A stretch of DNA of 7,573 nt, taken from the NCBI GenBank assembly GCA_028679775.1, contig JAJRAX010000014.1:1-7573 (forward strand), read 5' to 3'. Origin of the DNA: Methanothrix sp. Lineage in GTDB: Archaea > Halobacteriota > Methanosarcinia > Methanotrichales > Methanotrichaceae. The notes beneath the pieces were generated by a model that ran no database searches, was not told where the DNA came from, and worked only from the letters and a program-made list of their open reading frames with translations. The number at the start of each line of letters is the position of its first letter. The stretch's first letter is position 1. The translations under genes were made by a program, and so were the position numbers. Below, in pieces: positions 1-6,022 of the stretch.

Positions 1-4
1 AGTA

Positions 5-13
5 GCTATATAC
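5..13 (+). promoter_or_regulatory. Possible TATA box for the 39-191 ORF
   Basis: The string GCTATATAC is centred about 30 bases before the ATG at 39. That spacing would put an archaeal transcription start at or just before the start codon, giving a leaderless mRNA; no Shine-Dalgarno sequence precedes the ATG, which agrees. A second TATATAAG at 27-34 lies too close to the ATG to drive it. This rests on spacing and composition only, and the window begins just upstream. Confidence 0.3.
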
Positions 14-38
14 AGCACATAGATACTATATAAGACTT

Positions 39-191
39 ATGCCTCAAAACGACATCGCTGTAATTCAACTAAGAACAGATACGAGAGAACGTCTTAAGGA
101 AATTGGACAGAAGGGGGAAAGCTATGATACAATCATTAATCGGTTATTGGAAGAACATGATCACAGCGGGGTACGCTCCTCTCACGACTGA
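39..191 (+). CDS. Small DUF7557/VapB-like antitoxin-type protein (50 aa)
   Basis: The frame is open from ATG 39 to TGA 189-191 and encodes 50 residues. Residues 8-39 read as a short beta strand (VIQLRTDTRERLKEIG) followed by KGESYDTIINRLLEE. This strand, then 'T/S-x-x-x-x-x-RLKEIGxKGESYDxIINRLLE', is the pattern I associate with the archaeal DUF7557 family and with VapB-like ribbon-helix-helix antitoxins, which bind DNA as dimers and neutralise a PIN-domain toxin. The last ten residues (HSGVRSSHD) are polar and look like an unconserved tail. No toxin gene lies downstream: the next gene, 37 bases away, is UPF0146 on the opposite strand, so it is either solitary or paired with something upstream of the window. 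The coding call is fairly firm; the antitoxin role is inferred from family resemblance. Confidence 0.72.
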   Translation: MPQNDIAVIQLRTDTRERLKEIGQKGESYDTIINRLLEEHDHSGVRSSHD

Positions 192-228
192 AGTCGCCAG
201 TATCCGCTACCCCTGCACCCCGAGGTCT

Positions 229-660
229 TCATGAAAAAATTCGAGGCGCCTTGAAGAGATAGAAGCTCGCTTCACCTGAATTGATCAGCCTCTTGGAAAA
301 ACCGGGCAGATCCGCGATCTCATCCATTAGAGGCCGAATCAGCACATCCGCTCCGATCTCGGCTGCCAAAAGGCCTATGGCCAGTTGCATCTCCAGGGGC
401 GGGCGGATCGAATAGACCAGGCTCGTCCCCAGGTACAGCTCCAGCCGTGGCGAGAAGATGTCATCCTCTAAAACCTGGAGGCTGCCAAGAAGCCGTTCCT
501 CTTTGTCAGTGAGCGCCACCTCCAGCCCTCGTGCCATGAGGGCCAGGGCTACATCGGCGAAGTAGCCAGCCCCAACCTCCACGACCCGCCCGGAATAGTT
601 CCTGGCGATAAACTCCGCCAGGTCGTCCGCACCCAGCAATGATGACATCAAAAACACCAT
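229..660 (-). CDS. UPF0146 family protein (methyltransferase-like fold, function unknown)
   Basis: This 143-residue protein matches the usual length (about 130-145 aa) and pattern of the archaeal UPF0146 family. Residues 25-52 (RVVEVGAGYFADVALAL, then LEVALTDKE) resemble motif I and the acidic end of strand 2 of Rossmann-fold SAM-dependent methyltransferases. The segment after it, with DIFSP (67-71), YSIRPPLEMQ (83-92) and GADVLIRPL (103-111), is the part I recognise as typical of UPF0146. The fold looks like half a methyltransferase, and no substrate is known to me. An in-frame TAG lies two codons before the ATG at 660, so this is the most upstream start; the ATG at 648 (residue 5) is an alternative. 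No clear Shine-Dalgarno precedes either. The gene is divergent from ftsZ with 92 bases between starts, so the two may share a regulatory region. Confidence 0.85.
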   Translation of the reverse strand: MVFLMSSLLGADDLAEFIARNYSGRVVEVGAGYFADVALALMARGLEVALTDKEERLLGSLQVLEDDIFSPRLELYLGTSLVYSIRPPLEMQLAIGLLAAEIGADVLIRPLMDEIADLPGFSKRLINSGEASFYLFKAPRIFS

Positions 661-752
661 ATACTACAGCCATTTTCTGCCAGCAGCTTAATCGCAATAA
701 TTATTAACATATATTACTATTTGGTTAAGCTAGCAATGAGGGGGAAAAGGTA
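661..752. promoter_or_regulatory. Divergent promoter region UPF0146 / ftsZ
   Basis: This 92-base gap is strongly AT-rich at 689-722, unlike the flanking genes. For ftsZ the string CATATATTA (709-717) is a good TATA candidate; it would place the transcription start near 737-740, just before the ribosome binding site. For UPF0146 the perfect palindrome AATAATTATT (696-705) is a TATA candidate on the opposite strand with a predicted start near 672-676. The two elements almost abut, so binding of TBP/TFB for one gene could interfere with the other. Assignments are by eye from spacing and composition. Confidence 0.45.
738..744 (+). promoter_or_regulatory. Ribosome binding site deciding the TTG start of ftsZ
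   Basis: GAGGGGG ends eight bases before the TTG at 753. An in-frame TAA at 726-728, with no ATG, GTG or TTG between it and 753, makes this TTG the most upstream start available. The next in-frame start, a GTG at residue 25, would cut into the first beta strand of the GTPase domain. The first two bases of this site overlap an out-of-frame ATG (736-738). Confidence 0.6.
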
Positions 753-1832
753 TTGCAGTCAGATCTACGTGAGTCTAACGAGTTTTCCGATTACGAAGGT
801 GGTTTTGGCCTGCCGAAAATCCTGGTGATAGGCTGTGGAGGAGCTGGCAACAATGCGGTCAGCAGTCTCTCTAAAATGGGCCTTCACGGGGCCAGGACTG
901 TGGCGATCAACACAGACAGCCAGCAGTTGAAGACGGCCCAGGCCGACGAGTTGATACTCATCGGCCAGAAGATAACCAAAGGCATGGGCGCTGGCGGAGA
1001 CCCGGAGGTTGGCAAGAAGGCCGCAGAGCTGGCAACTGCCGAGCTGGAAGGCATTTTGCGAGGTGCCGACCTGGTCTTTGTGATCGCGGGGCTGGGCGGC
1101 GGCACGGGCACCGGATCGGCACCGGTAGTGGCCCGCCTGGCGCGGGAGAGAGGCGCAATCGTGGTGGCCATGATGACTACTCCATTTCACATGGAGAGGG
1201 CTCGCGTTTTTACCGCGGAGGAGGGACTGGATGCCATCCGCCGATATGCCGACACATCAATTGTCATGGACAACAACCGCCTGCTCGACTGCGCGTCTCA
1301 CCTGCCAGTTCAGCACGCCTTCTCCGTTGTCAACAGGATCATGGCAGAGATCGTGCAGGGCATCTGTGATACATTGACGAGTCCGTCGCTCATCAACCTG
1401 GACTACGCAGACGTTCGCACCATCATGAGATCTGGGGGAGCATCCTTTATGTTTGTTGGAGAAGGAAAGCTGAAGAGCAGTCCAGAGAAGATCGTGCGAA
1501 CTGCCCTGAAAAATCCCCTCCTTGACGTGGACTATCGAGGTGCAGGGGCCTGCCTTTTGCATATGACAGGTGGCCCGGACATGACCATGAAGGAGGCTGC
1601 TGCCATTGCTGGTGCCCTCACCCAGGAGCTGGATCCGAGGGCCAATGTCATCTGGGGGGCGAGGATCAGGCCGGACTTTGCTGGAAAAGTGAGGCTGATG
1701 GCCATCATCACAGGAGTGAAATCGTCTCAGATCCTCTCACCATCCGATGCACTTGAGCCTTGCCGGGATTCAGAGCCCGGAAGAGAAAGAAAGATAGACC
1801 AGAAGTATGCAAAGATAGACATGATAAAATGA
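753..1832 (+). CDS. ftsZ: Cell division GTPase FtsZ, archaeal FtsZ2-like
   Basis: FtsZ is the tubulin-like GTPase that polymerises into the cytokinetic ring at mid-cell. At 359 residues it has normal archaeal length. The N-terminal GTPase domain starts with ILVIGCGGAGNNA (23-35), followed by AINTD (51-55), the tubulin signature GGGTGTG (115-121) and NNRLLD (174-179). The T7 synergy loop NLDYAD (215-220) keeps Asn215, Asp217 and Asp220, needed for GTP hydrolysis across the subunit interface. The C-terminal domain ends with ANVIWGARI (297-305) and KVRLMAIITGV (312-322). NNRLLD, VIWGARI and the GFGxPxI lead-in at 17-23 recall haloarchaeal FtsZ2 more than FtsZ1; this is from memory and tentative. 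A charged linker (about 330-350) leads to the terminal peptide KIDMIK, probably the docking site for membrane anchors such as SepF. Start is TTG with a ribosome binding site at 738-744. A 31-codon ORF overlaps its stop. Confidence 0.95.
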   Translation: MQSDLRESNEFSDYEGGFGLPKILVIGCGGAGNNAVSSLSKMGLHGARTVAINTDSQQLKTAQADELILIGQKITKGMGAGGDPEVGKKAAELATAELEGILRGADLVFVIAGLGGGTGTGSAPVVARLARERGAIVVAMMTTPFHMERARVFTAEEGLDAIRRYADTSIVMDNNRLLDCASHLPVQHAFSVVNRIMAEIVQGICDTLTSPSLINLDYADVRTIMRSGGASFMFVGEGKLKSSPEKIVRTALKNPLLDVDYRGAGACLLHMTGGPDMTMKEAAAIAGALTQELDPRANVIWGARIRPDFAGKVRLMAIITGVKSSQILSPSDALEPCRDSEPGRERKIDQKYAKIDMIK

Positions 1833-1924
1833 GCGAGATAGTGTTTCAGATCTTAGCCCTGGTCCTCTCAGTGCTCCTGGGACTGGGGGCAGTCTACAGC
1901 ATTCGCCTCTATCTGGAGATTTAG
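1829..1924 (+). CDS. 31-aa single-pass membrane microprotein coupled to ftsZ
   Basis: The ATG at 1829-1831 overlaps the ftsZ stop (TGA 1830-1832) in an ATGA arrangement, the classic geometry for translational coupling; TAG ends the frame at 1922-1924. The 31-residue product has a short N-terminus (MSEI), about 20 hydrophobic residues (roughly 5-24, with LALVLSVLLGLGAVYSI) and a short tail RLYLEI containing one arginine. This is a complete small transmembrane helix, probably with the tail inside the membrane face by the positive-inside rule. About two thirds of its codons end in G or C, as in the flanking genes, which argues against chance. I recognise no family. In many euryarchaea secE follows ftsZ, but SecE is about 60 aa with an amphipathic helix before its membrane helix, absent here. 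Position suggests a role with FtsZ or the division membrane; that is inference. Confidence 0.6.
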   Translation: MSEIVFQILALVLSVLLGLGAVYSIRLYLEI

Positions 1925-1971
1925 GCTATGGGGCTCGTGCCTCATGAAAAGCCTGCTCTAAGTGCCCTGCT

Positions 1972-3255
1972 CTACCCCTCACCCATAGGCGTGACCCTCT
2001 GAAACTTCCAGAGCCGGTCCAGCCTTGCGGTAGCGTCCGCACCTACCTTGGTGGTGATGCCATCGATGCTTCTCGGATCCAGTGTGCTGCCACGCACATT
2101 GGGATGGATGACAAGATCTGTGTCTCCACGCATCCGAGTGGCAATGGCAAACTCAAGGTCGCGCGAGTCATAGATGTCTATATCTGAATCGACAACGAGG
2201 ACGTGCTTGAGAGAGCCATGCGCCTGGAATGCAGCCTCAATGACCCGTCTCGCGTCCTTTTCAGTCTCCTTCTCGATCTGCACCACTGCATGGAAATAGT
2301 TGCATCCGCCGTCAGTCAGGATGACGTTCTTGACCTTTGCCACCTTCGAGGCCGCTTTGAAAATCAGAGGCTCGTAGGGCACTCCCATGAGCATCTTATG
2401 CTCGCCGCCAGCCGGAAGGAGTCCATGATAGATGGGGTCCTCTCGGGCCATCATCCCCGTCAGCCTGATGACAGGCTCCTGCCTGACCAGATCTGATGTG
2501 CCGGTAATGTCAACGAATGGCCCCTCAGCCGCGCGCTGTTCCGTGATGTAGCCCACCAGAACTATCTCGGCATGCGGGACAGAAACGCCGTTGTCCAGCC
2601 GGATAAGCTCCACGGGAGCGCCCCGCAAAGCCGCAGCATAGGAGAACTCTTTTTCAGGGGGAACGCGCGTCGAAGCTGCCATAAGCAGCACCGGATCAAC
2701 GCCTATGGCGATAGCTACAGGAAGCTCCTGACCTCGTGCCATGGCCGCCTGATAGAGCTGATGAGTATGCCTTCCTGGAACGAGACGCACAGCCAGATGG
2801 TCCTTATCCAGCACCATGAGCCGGTGCACACAGGCATTGATCCTTCCTTCAAACTGGCTCACGACTACAGCCGATGTGATGTAAGGCCCGCCATCGCCCT
2901 TGAAGTAGGTGAGAATTGGCAGGCGGCTGAGATCCGGCTTTGTTGTGCATTCCATGAACGGCGAAGAGTCCACCTCGCGCACAGGGCCATCGTAGCCGAC
3001 GCCAGCAAGATGTGTGACCATATCTGGGGGAGAAATTCCAAGAGCTTTGGCCAGGAGCCGACGCGTAGAGAGAATGTTCAGAGCACACTTGTGGCCCTGG
3101 ACGTTGCTAAATAGAATGGGGCCCATTCCCCAGGCTCGATCTGTGACCTCAAGCCTTGGTGACACAGATTCGTGATTCTCTTTTAGCAGTCCATCCCTCT
3201 GCAGATCAGCCAGAAAATTCCTGAAGCTTCCGGCATTGCCAACGCGTATTCCCAT
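1972..3255 (-). CDS. UbiD family decarboxylase, probable anhydromevalonate phosphate decarboxylase
   Basis: UbiD enzymes use prenylated FMN, made by UbiX (not in this window), to decarboxylate unsaturated acids. The short form in methanogens is the probable trans-anhydromevalonate 5-phosphate decarboxylase of the archaeal modified mevalonate pathway, giving isopentenyl phosphate for ether-lipid isoprenoids. The 427-residue length fits that class, against about 500 for bacterial UbiD. Family signatures, numbered from the ATG at 3255, include RLPILTYFKGDGGPYIT (111-127), a flavin and metal region around VPGRHTH (159-165), HAEIVLVGYI (228-237) and EGPFVDITGT (244-253), whose Glu230, Glu244 and Asp249 match the conserved acidic positions, and DSDIDIYD (356-363). 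A TTG at 3261 could extend it by two residues, but GAGG at 3265-3268 sits nine bases from the ATG and only three from the TTG, so I chose the ATG. It lies 45 bases after the DUF1614 gene on the same strand. Family call firm; substrate inferred. Confidence 0.88.
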   Translation of the reverse strand: MGIRVGNAGSFRNFLADLQRDGLLKENHESVSPRLEVTDRAWGMGPILFSNVQGHKCALNILSTRRLLAKALGISPPDMVTHLAGVGYDGPVREVDSSPFMECTTKPDLSRLPILTYFKGDGGPYITSAVVVSQFEGRINACVHRLMVLDKDHLAVRLVPGRHTHQLYQAAMARGQELPVAIAIGVDPVLLMAASTRVPPEKEFSYAAALRGAPVELIRLDNGVSVPHAEIVLVGYITEQRAAEGPFVDITGTSDLVRQEPVIRLTGMMAREDPIYHGLLPAGGEHKMLMGVPYEPLIFKAASKVAKVKNVILTDGGCNYFHAVVQIEKETEKDARRVIEAAFQAHGSLKHVLVVDSDIDIYDSRDLEFAIATRMRGDTDLVIHPNVRGSTLDPRSIDGITTKVGADATARLDRLWKFQRVTPMGEG

Positions 3256-3264
3256 AACCAATGA

Positions 3265-3268
3265 CCTC
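3265..3268 (-). promoter_or_regulatory. Ribosome binding site deciding the ATG start of the UbiD-family gene
   Basis: On the minus strand GCGAGGTCATTGGTT precedes the ATG at 3253-3255. GAGG is nine bases from this ATG, a normal archaeal spacing, but only three bases (TCA) from the TTG at 3259-3261, which is therefore an unlikely start. Its presence also shows internal ribosome entry behind the upstream DUF1614 gene. Confidence 0.55.
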
Positions 3269-3300
3269 GCCGTTTTTCTTAAAGCACTTTTCCATCGGGC

Positions 3301-4008
3301 TCATACCAGGAGCACAGCAATAATCCCGGAGAGGAAGACGCCATCGAAGGTCCCAGCACCACCGATGCTGGCCACCGGCGCGCCCAGATCCCGGATCTTA
3401 TTCAGGTTCAGAATATCGGCACCAATCAGCGTACCCAGCGTCCCGCCCACGTAGGCGATGAGAAATATGAGGTCATGTGGGGCTCCTCCAAAATAAACCA
3501 GAAGGATTGCCGCCAGGGCGGCTGAGAGCGGCGGCAGAAGGGCAGGAGTGACGATTCCAAGACCCTTCACAGGCTTCGCCACCCGGTTGGTCAACAGGGC
3601 TACAAAGACTATGCTGATAAGGGCATAGTAGAGGGCCTCGGGAAATCGGAGAACCAGAGCCACTGAGATCAGAGACGGTATCACAGCGCCGCCAACGTTT
3701 ACTGCCAGCAGAGTCTGGCAGCTTACGACATCCACCACAGGAACCCGGTAAGATATGCCGAAGGCCCTGACGTACCTCTCCCTGACGAGCGGAGTGCTGC
3801 ACTCTAGATTGGTTACTGGTATGTTGATGCTGCTGGCAAAGAGAGATGCCAGAAGCACAAAGAGGGCCTGGCTCCAGGAAAAGCCGATTTTGGTAAAAGC
3901 CGTCCTGGCCAGATCCAAGAATAGAAAACCCACAACTATGAAGAGCAAGAAGGCGAACATGAGCATCAAGAGAATGCCCACCGGACTGTAAACCAACCGT
4001 CGGTCCAT
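3301..4008 (-). CDS. DUF1614 family integral membrane protein
   Basis: This 235-residue, very hydrophobic protein has about seven predicted membrane segments, near residues 9-31, 45-62, 97-120, 125-141, 152-173, 179-200 and 222-235. I recognise it as DUF1614 from the C-terminal pattern GTLIGADILNLNKI (192-205) and GAPVASIGGAGTFDGVF (209-225), and from VNVGGAVIPSL (103-113) in the middle. The conserved Asn, Asp and Gly residues within these hydrophobic stretches suggest a polar pocket inside the membrane, so a transporter or membrane enzyme is conceivable, but I know of no established function. An in-frame TAG lies two codons before the ATG at 4008, fixing that as the most upstream start. It is the first gene of an apparent operon with the UbiD-family decarboxylase 45 bases downstream, and is divergent from aroB'. 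A link to isoprenoid or lipid metabolism would be guilt by association. Confidence 0.87.
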   Translation of the reverse strand: MDRRLVYSPVGILLMLMFAFLLFIVVGFLFLDLARTAFTKIGFSWSQALFVLLASLFASSINIPVTNLECSTPLVRERYVRAFGISYRVPVVDVVSCQTLLAVNVGGAVIPSLISVALVLRFPEALYYALISIVFVALLTNRVAKPVKGLGIVTPALLPPLSAALAAILLVYFGGAPHDLIFLIAYVGGTLGTLIGADILNLNKIRDLGAPVASIGGAGTFDGVFLSGIIAVLLV

Positions 4009-4097
4009 AATCTAATTCCGGTCTCCTCCTATAAATTTCTTAACTTCGGATATCTCCGGCAAAAGGGATTAGTAATTGGTGTGTCAACGCGTAGCAC
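4009..4097. promoter_or_regulatory. Divergent promoter region DUF1614 / aroB'
   Basis: These 89 bases separate two divergent units. On the minus strand a strong Shine-Dalgarno AGGAGGAG (4022-4030) serves DUF1614 but lies 13-16 bases from its ATG, longer than usual. On the plus strand TATAAAT (4030-4036) is a TATA candidate for aroB', predicting a start near 4058-4062 and a leader of about 38 bases. The overlap means the minus-strand ribosome binding site sits beside the plus-strand TATA box. No good Shine-Dalgarno precedes aroB' (only GGTG at 4078-4081, too distant). No clear TATA box for DUF1614 was found. Confidence 0.4.
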
Positions 4098-5219
4098 ATG
4101 AAAGAGAAGTGGCTCATGGCCGAAGGACCTTGGGAAGAGATCAAACCCAGGATCACTACCGCTCTCGAATCAGGATTCGACTGCGTTCTGGTGGACAGAG
4201 AGAACATAGATCGAGTGCGTGAACTGGGCAAGATCAAGGTTGCCTGCTTTGGCACGGCGAGAGATAAGGAAGACATTTCCGTTGTAGGCAAAGGAGGCGA
4301 AGGCGACGGGACGATATCTCTTCAGAAAGAGACCGTCAGCAGCCAAGACTTTGCTCTTGCCAGAAGCATCGATGGAGCCAAGGCCGCCTACGTCGTCATT
4401 TCCGGCAAGAGGTACGAGCAGTTCGCAGTGGAGATTGGAAGGACTGTGGACTATCTTCTTGTCATAGGCACTGACTGGAAGGTCATTCCTCTGGAGAACA
4501 TGATAGCTGGGCTCGAGGGCGCGCCGGTCAAGATCATCAGCGGCGTCAAGACCGCGGAGGAGGCGCGTCTTGCTCTGGGCACCCTGGAAAAGGGAGCCGC
4601 AGGCGTGCTGCTGGACAGTTCAGATCCATCCGAGATCAAGAGGGTCATGCAGGCAGTCGAGCAGTCGGAAAGGGGCAGGGTTGAGATGGTATCAGCTATC
4701 GTCACTACAGTCAAGCCAGTGGGGATGGGCGACCGGGTATGCGTGGATACGGCCAGCATGATGACATTTGGTGAGGGCATGCTCATAGGCTCTCAAGCCA
4801 AGGGATTCTTCTTAGTTCATAGCGAGTCAGAAGACAGCCCCTATGTGGCATCTCGACCATTCCGGGTGAACGCGGGAGCAGTGCACGCTTACATTCGGGT
4901 GGGAGAGAAGACCCGCTATCTCTCAGAGCTGAAATCAGGAGATGAGGTCACAATTGTCAGCAAGGAAGGACTCGCGAGGACTGCAATTGTAGGTAGAGCC
5001 AAGATCGAGAAGAGGCCTATGATGCTGATCGAGGCCGAGGCATCCGGCCAGAGGATCAGCACGCTCCTGCAAAATGCCGAGACCATAAAGCTGGTGGCTT
5101 CAGACGGCACACCCAGAGCAGTGACCGACCTCAAGGCTGGAGACGAGGTGCTGGTGCATCTTGAGGAGAGTGCCCGTCACTTCGGCATGAAGATCGATGA
5201 GAGCATTGTTGAACAATGA
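4098..5219 (+). CDS. aroB': 3-dehydroquinate synthase II (archaeal AroB')
   Basis: This cytoplasmic enzyme oxidatively deaminates and cyclises 2-amino-3,7-dideoxy-D-threo-hept-6-ulosonate with NAD+ to 3-dehydroquinate. It is the archaeal entry to the shikimate pathway that bypasses DAHP and is unrelated to bacterial AroB. The 373 residues align throughout with the Methanocaldococcus jannaschii protein as I recall it. Shared landmarks are WEE...TTALESG (12-26), WKVIPLENMIAGL (127-139), VGMGDRVCVDT (208-218), GEGMLIGSQAKGFFLVHSE (225-243), PYVASRPFRVNAGAVHAYI (248-266), KTRYLSELKSGDEV (271-284), LLQNAETIKLV (323-333) and ARHFGM (359-364). Two similar barrel-like units (YLSELKSGDEV and AVTDLKAGDEV) repeat in the C-terminal half. 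An in-frame TAG at 4092-4094 and alignment of the N-terminus support ATG 4098. The partner aroA', which makes the substrate, is not in the window. aroD follows after 21 bases, so the two are almost surely co-transcribed. Confidence 0.96.
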   Translation: MKEKWLMAEGPWEEIKPRITTALESGFDCVLVDRENIDRVRELGKIKVACFGTARDKEDISVVGKGGEGDGTISLQKETVSSQDFALARSIDGAKAAYVVISGKRYEQFAVEIGRTVDYLLVIGTDWKVIPLENMIAGLEGAPVKIISGVKTAEEARLALGTLEKGAAGVLLDSSDPSEIKRVMQAVEQSERGRVEMVSAIVTTVKPVGMGDRVCVDTASMMTFGEGMLIGSQAKGFFLVHSESEDSPYVASRPFRVNAGAVHAYIRVGEKTRYLSELKSGDEVTIVSKEGLARTAIVGRAKIEKRPMMLIEAEASGQRISTLLQNAETIKLVASDGTPRAVTDLKAGDEVLVHLEESARHFGMKIDESIVEQ

Positions 5220-5240
5220 AAGGCAACGACAGGATTTAGC

Positions 5241-5918
5241 ATGATTCATAGATCGGCAATAGTGGCGGTGCTCGGAGAAGACGCACGAGTTTATCTGAGG
5301 GCTGCAGAAGAGGCAGATATGATCGAGCTGCGGTTGGACCTGATTCATAAAAGCGATCCCCTGGAGACCTTAAAGGCGGTGCGAGATGCTACCGCCAAGC
5401 CCATCATCGCAACGGTTCGACTTCGGACAGAGGGCGGAATGTATCGGGGCAGCGAAGATGAGAGGATTGATCTCTTAATCAAGGCCTCCTGCTATGCCGA
5501 CTACGTGGATGTGGAGCTGCTGGCCGAGAAGAGAGATGAGGCCATGTCCAGGATAAAAAAGCCATTGATAGTCTCTTACCATGATTTTCAAAATATGCTT
5601 GATGAGACGAGGCTAGCAGAGGTCTACGGCCAAATGAAGAACACAAAGGCAACAATAGCAAAGATAGCCCTGACCCCACAGAATTTAAAGGACAATTTGA
5701 AGATATTGCAGTTTTTGCTGGATGCCGACATGCCGCTCTGCATGATCGCGATGGGAAGGATTGGAATGCATCTGCGCGCCGTGGCTCCCCTCTACGGATC
5801 AGCTTTGACATACGGTTTTGTGGCAGAAAGCACTGCTCCCGGACAGATGAGCCTGAAAGATCTCATTATTGCCAGAAAGCTGCTGGATGACTGTATCGCG
5901 CCTAACCGCGACGGCTAG
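5241..5918 (+). CDS. aroD: 3-dehydroquinate dehydratase, type I
   Basis: Type I dehydroquinase removes water from 3-dehydroquinate through a Schiff base to give 3-dehydroshikimate, the step directly after AroB'. The 225 residues are typical of the archaeal TIM-barrel enzyme. Visible landmarks are the substrate-binding IELRLDL (28-34), ATVR (57-60), the catalytic histidine in VSYHDF (His114), the Schiff-base lysine in TIAKIALTP (Lys141), the loop MGRIGMHLR (171-179) with the carboxylate-binding Arg179, YGSALTYG (185-192) and the C-terminal APGQ (199-202). All residues needed for activity appear present; the loop reads GMHLR where many relatives have G-x-x-SR. A weak AGGA (5231-5234) precedes the ATG by six bases, and the gene probably relies on readthrough from aroB'. 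The next pathway gene, aroE, does not follow; mmp10 does, behind its own promoter-like region. Confidence 0.95.
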   Translation: MIHRSAIVAVLGEDARVYLRAAEEADMIELRLDLIHKSDPLETLKAVRDATAKPIIATVRLRTEGGMYRGSEDERIDLLIKASCYADYVDVELLAEKRDEAMSRIKKPLIVSYHDFQNMLDETRLAEVYGQMKNTKATIAKIALTPQNLKDNLKILQFLLDADMPLCMIAMGRIGMHLRAVAPLYGSALTYGFVAESTAPGQMSLKDLIIARKLLDDCIAPNRDG

Positions 5919-6022
5919 CCAACCTCAACAAGTCAAAAGCAATTAATAAAATATCAATAATATTATTAGTCAGTTGAACATTTTTACATAAGATTTAATT
6001 ACCTTATCTCAGATCAGTGTCT
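5919..6022 (+). promoter_or_regulatory. Promoter region of mmp10
   Basis: This 104-base gap between aroD and mmp10 is much more AT-rich than its neighbours. TTTTTACATA (5981-5990) is the best TATA candidate and would put the transcription start near 6010-6015, about ten bases before the ATG at 6023. A leaderless or very short leader would explain why no Shine-Dalgarno sequence is visible. The T5 run at 5981-5985 could also end the aroB'-aroD transcript, since archaeal terminators often are simple T-runs. Confidence 0.45.
5956..5967. repeat. 12-base perfect AT palindrome upstream of mmp10
   Basis: AATAATATTATT is a perfect inverted repeat lying 14 bases upstream of the putative TATA box. It could be an operator or an upstream activator site, or a by-product of the AT-rich promoter composition. 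Only the symmetry is seen directly. Confidence 0.3.

Noticed and set aside
192..228. Terminator between the convergent 39-191 and UPF0146 genes
   Set aside because: No stable inverted repeat and no T-run on either strand was visible in the 37 bases.
765..1190. 141-codon open frame on the minus strand
   Set aside because: It is antisense to the ftsZ GTPase domain and its protein is a low-complexity, Arg/His/Ala-rich product without family features; a shadow of ftsZ.
1829..1924. Degenerate secE after ftsZ
   Set aside because: secE often follows ftsZ in euryarchaea, but the 31-residue product lacks the amphipathic helix and the length of SecE, and no nusG/spt5 follows; I treat it as a different small membrane protein.
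1925..1971. Bidirectional terminator between the ftsZ unit and the UbiD-family gene
   Set aside because: The 47-base convergent gap has no T-run or clear hairpin; transcription may end inside the facing genes.
2572..3114. 180-codon open frame on the plus strand
   Set aside because: It lies wholly antisense to the well-supported UbiD-family gene, has no recognisable domain and a composition expected from the complement of a coding strand.
3473..3802. 109-codon open frame on the minus strand inside DUF1614
   Set aside because: Same strand but a different frame from DUF1614, whose membrane segments and conserved motifs continue unbroken through the region; no sign of a frameshift.
4451..4786. 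111-codon open frame on the minus strand
   Set aside because: It is antisense to aroB', whose family alignment is continuous through this stretch; the product is Ser/Pro/Thr-rich and featureless.
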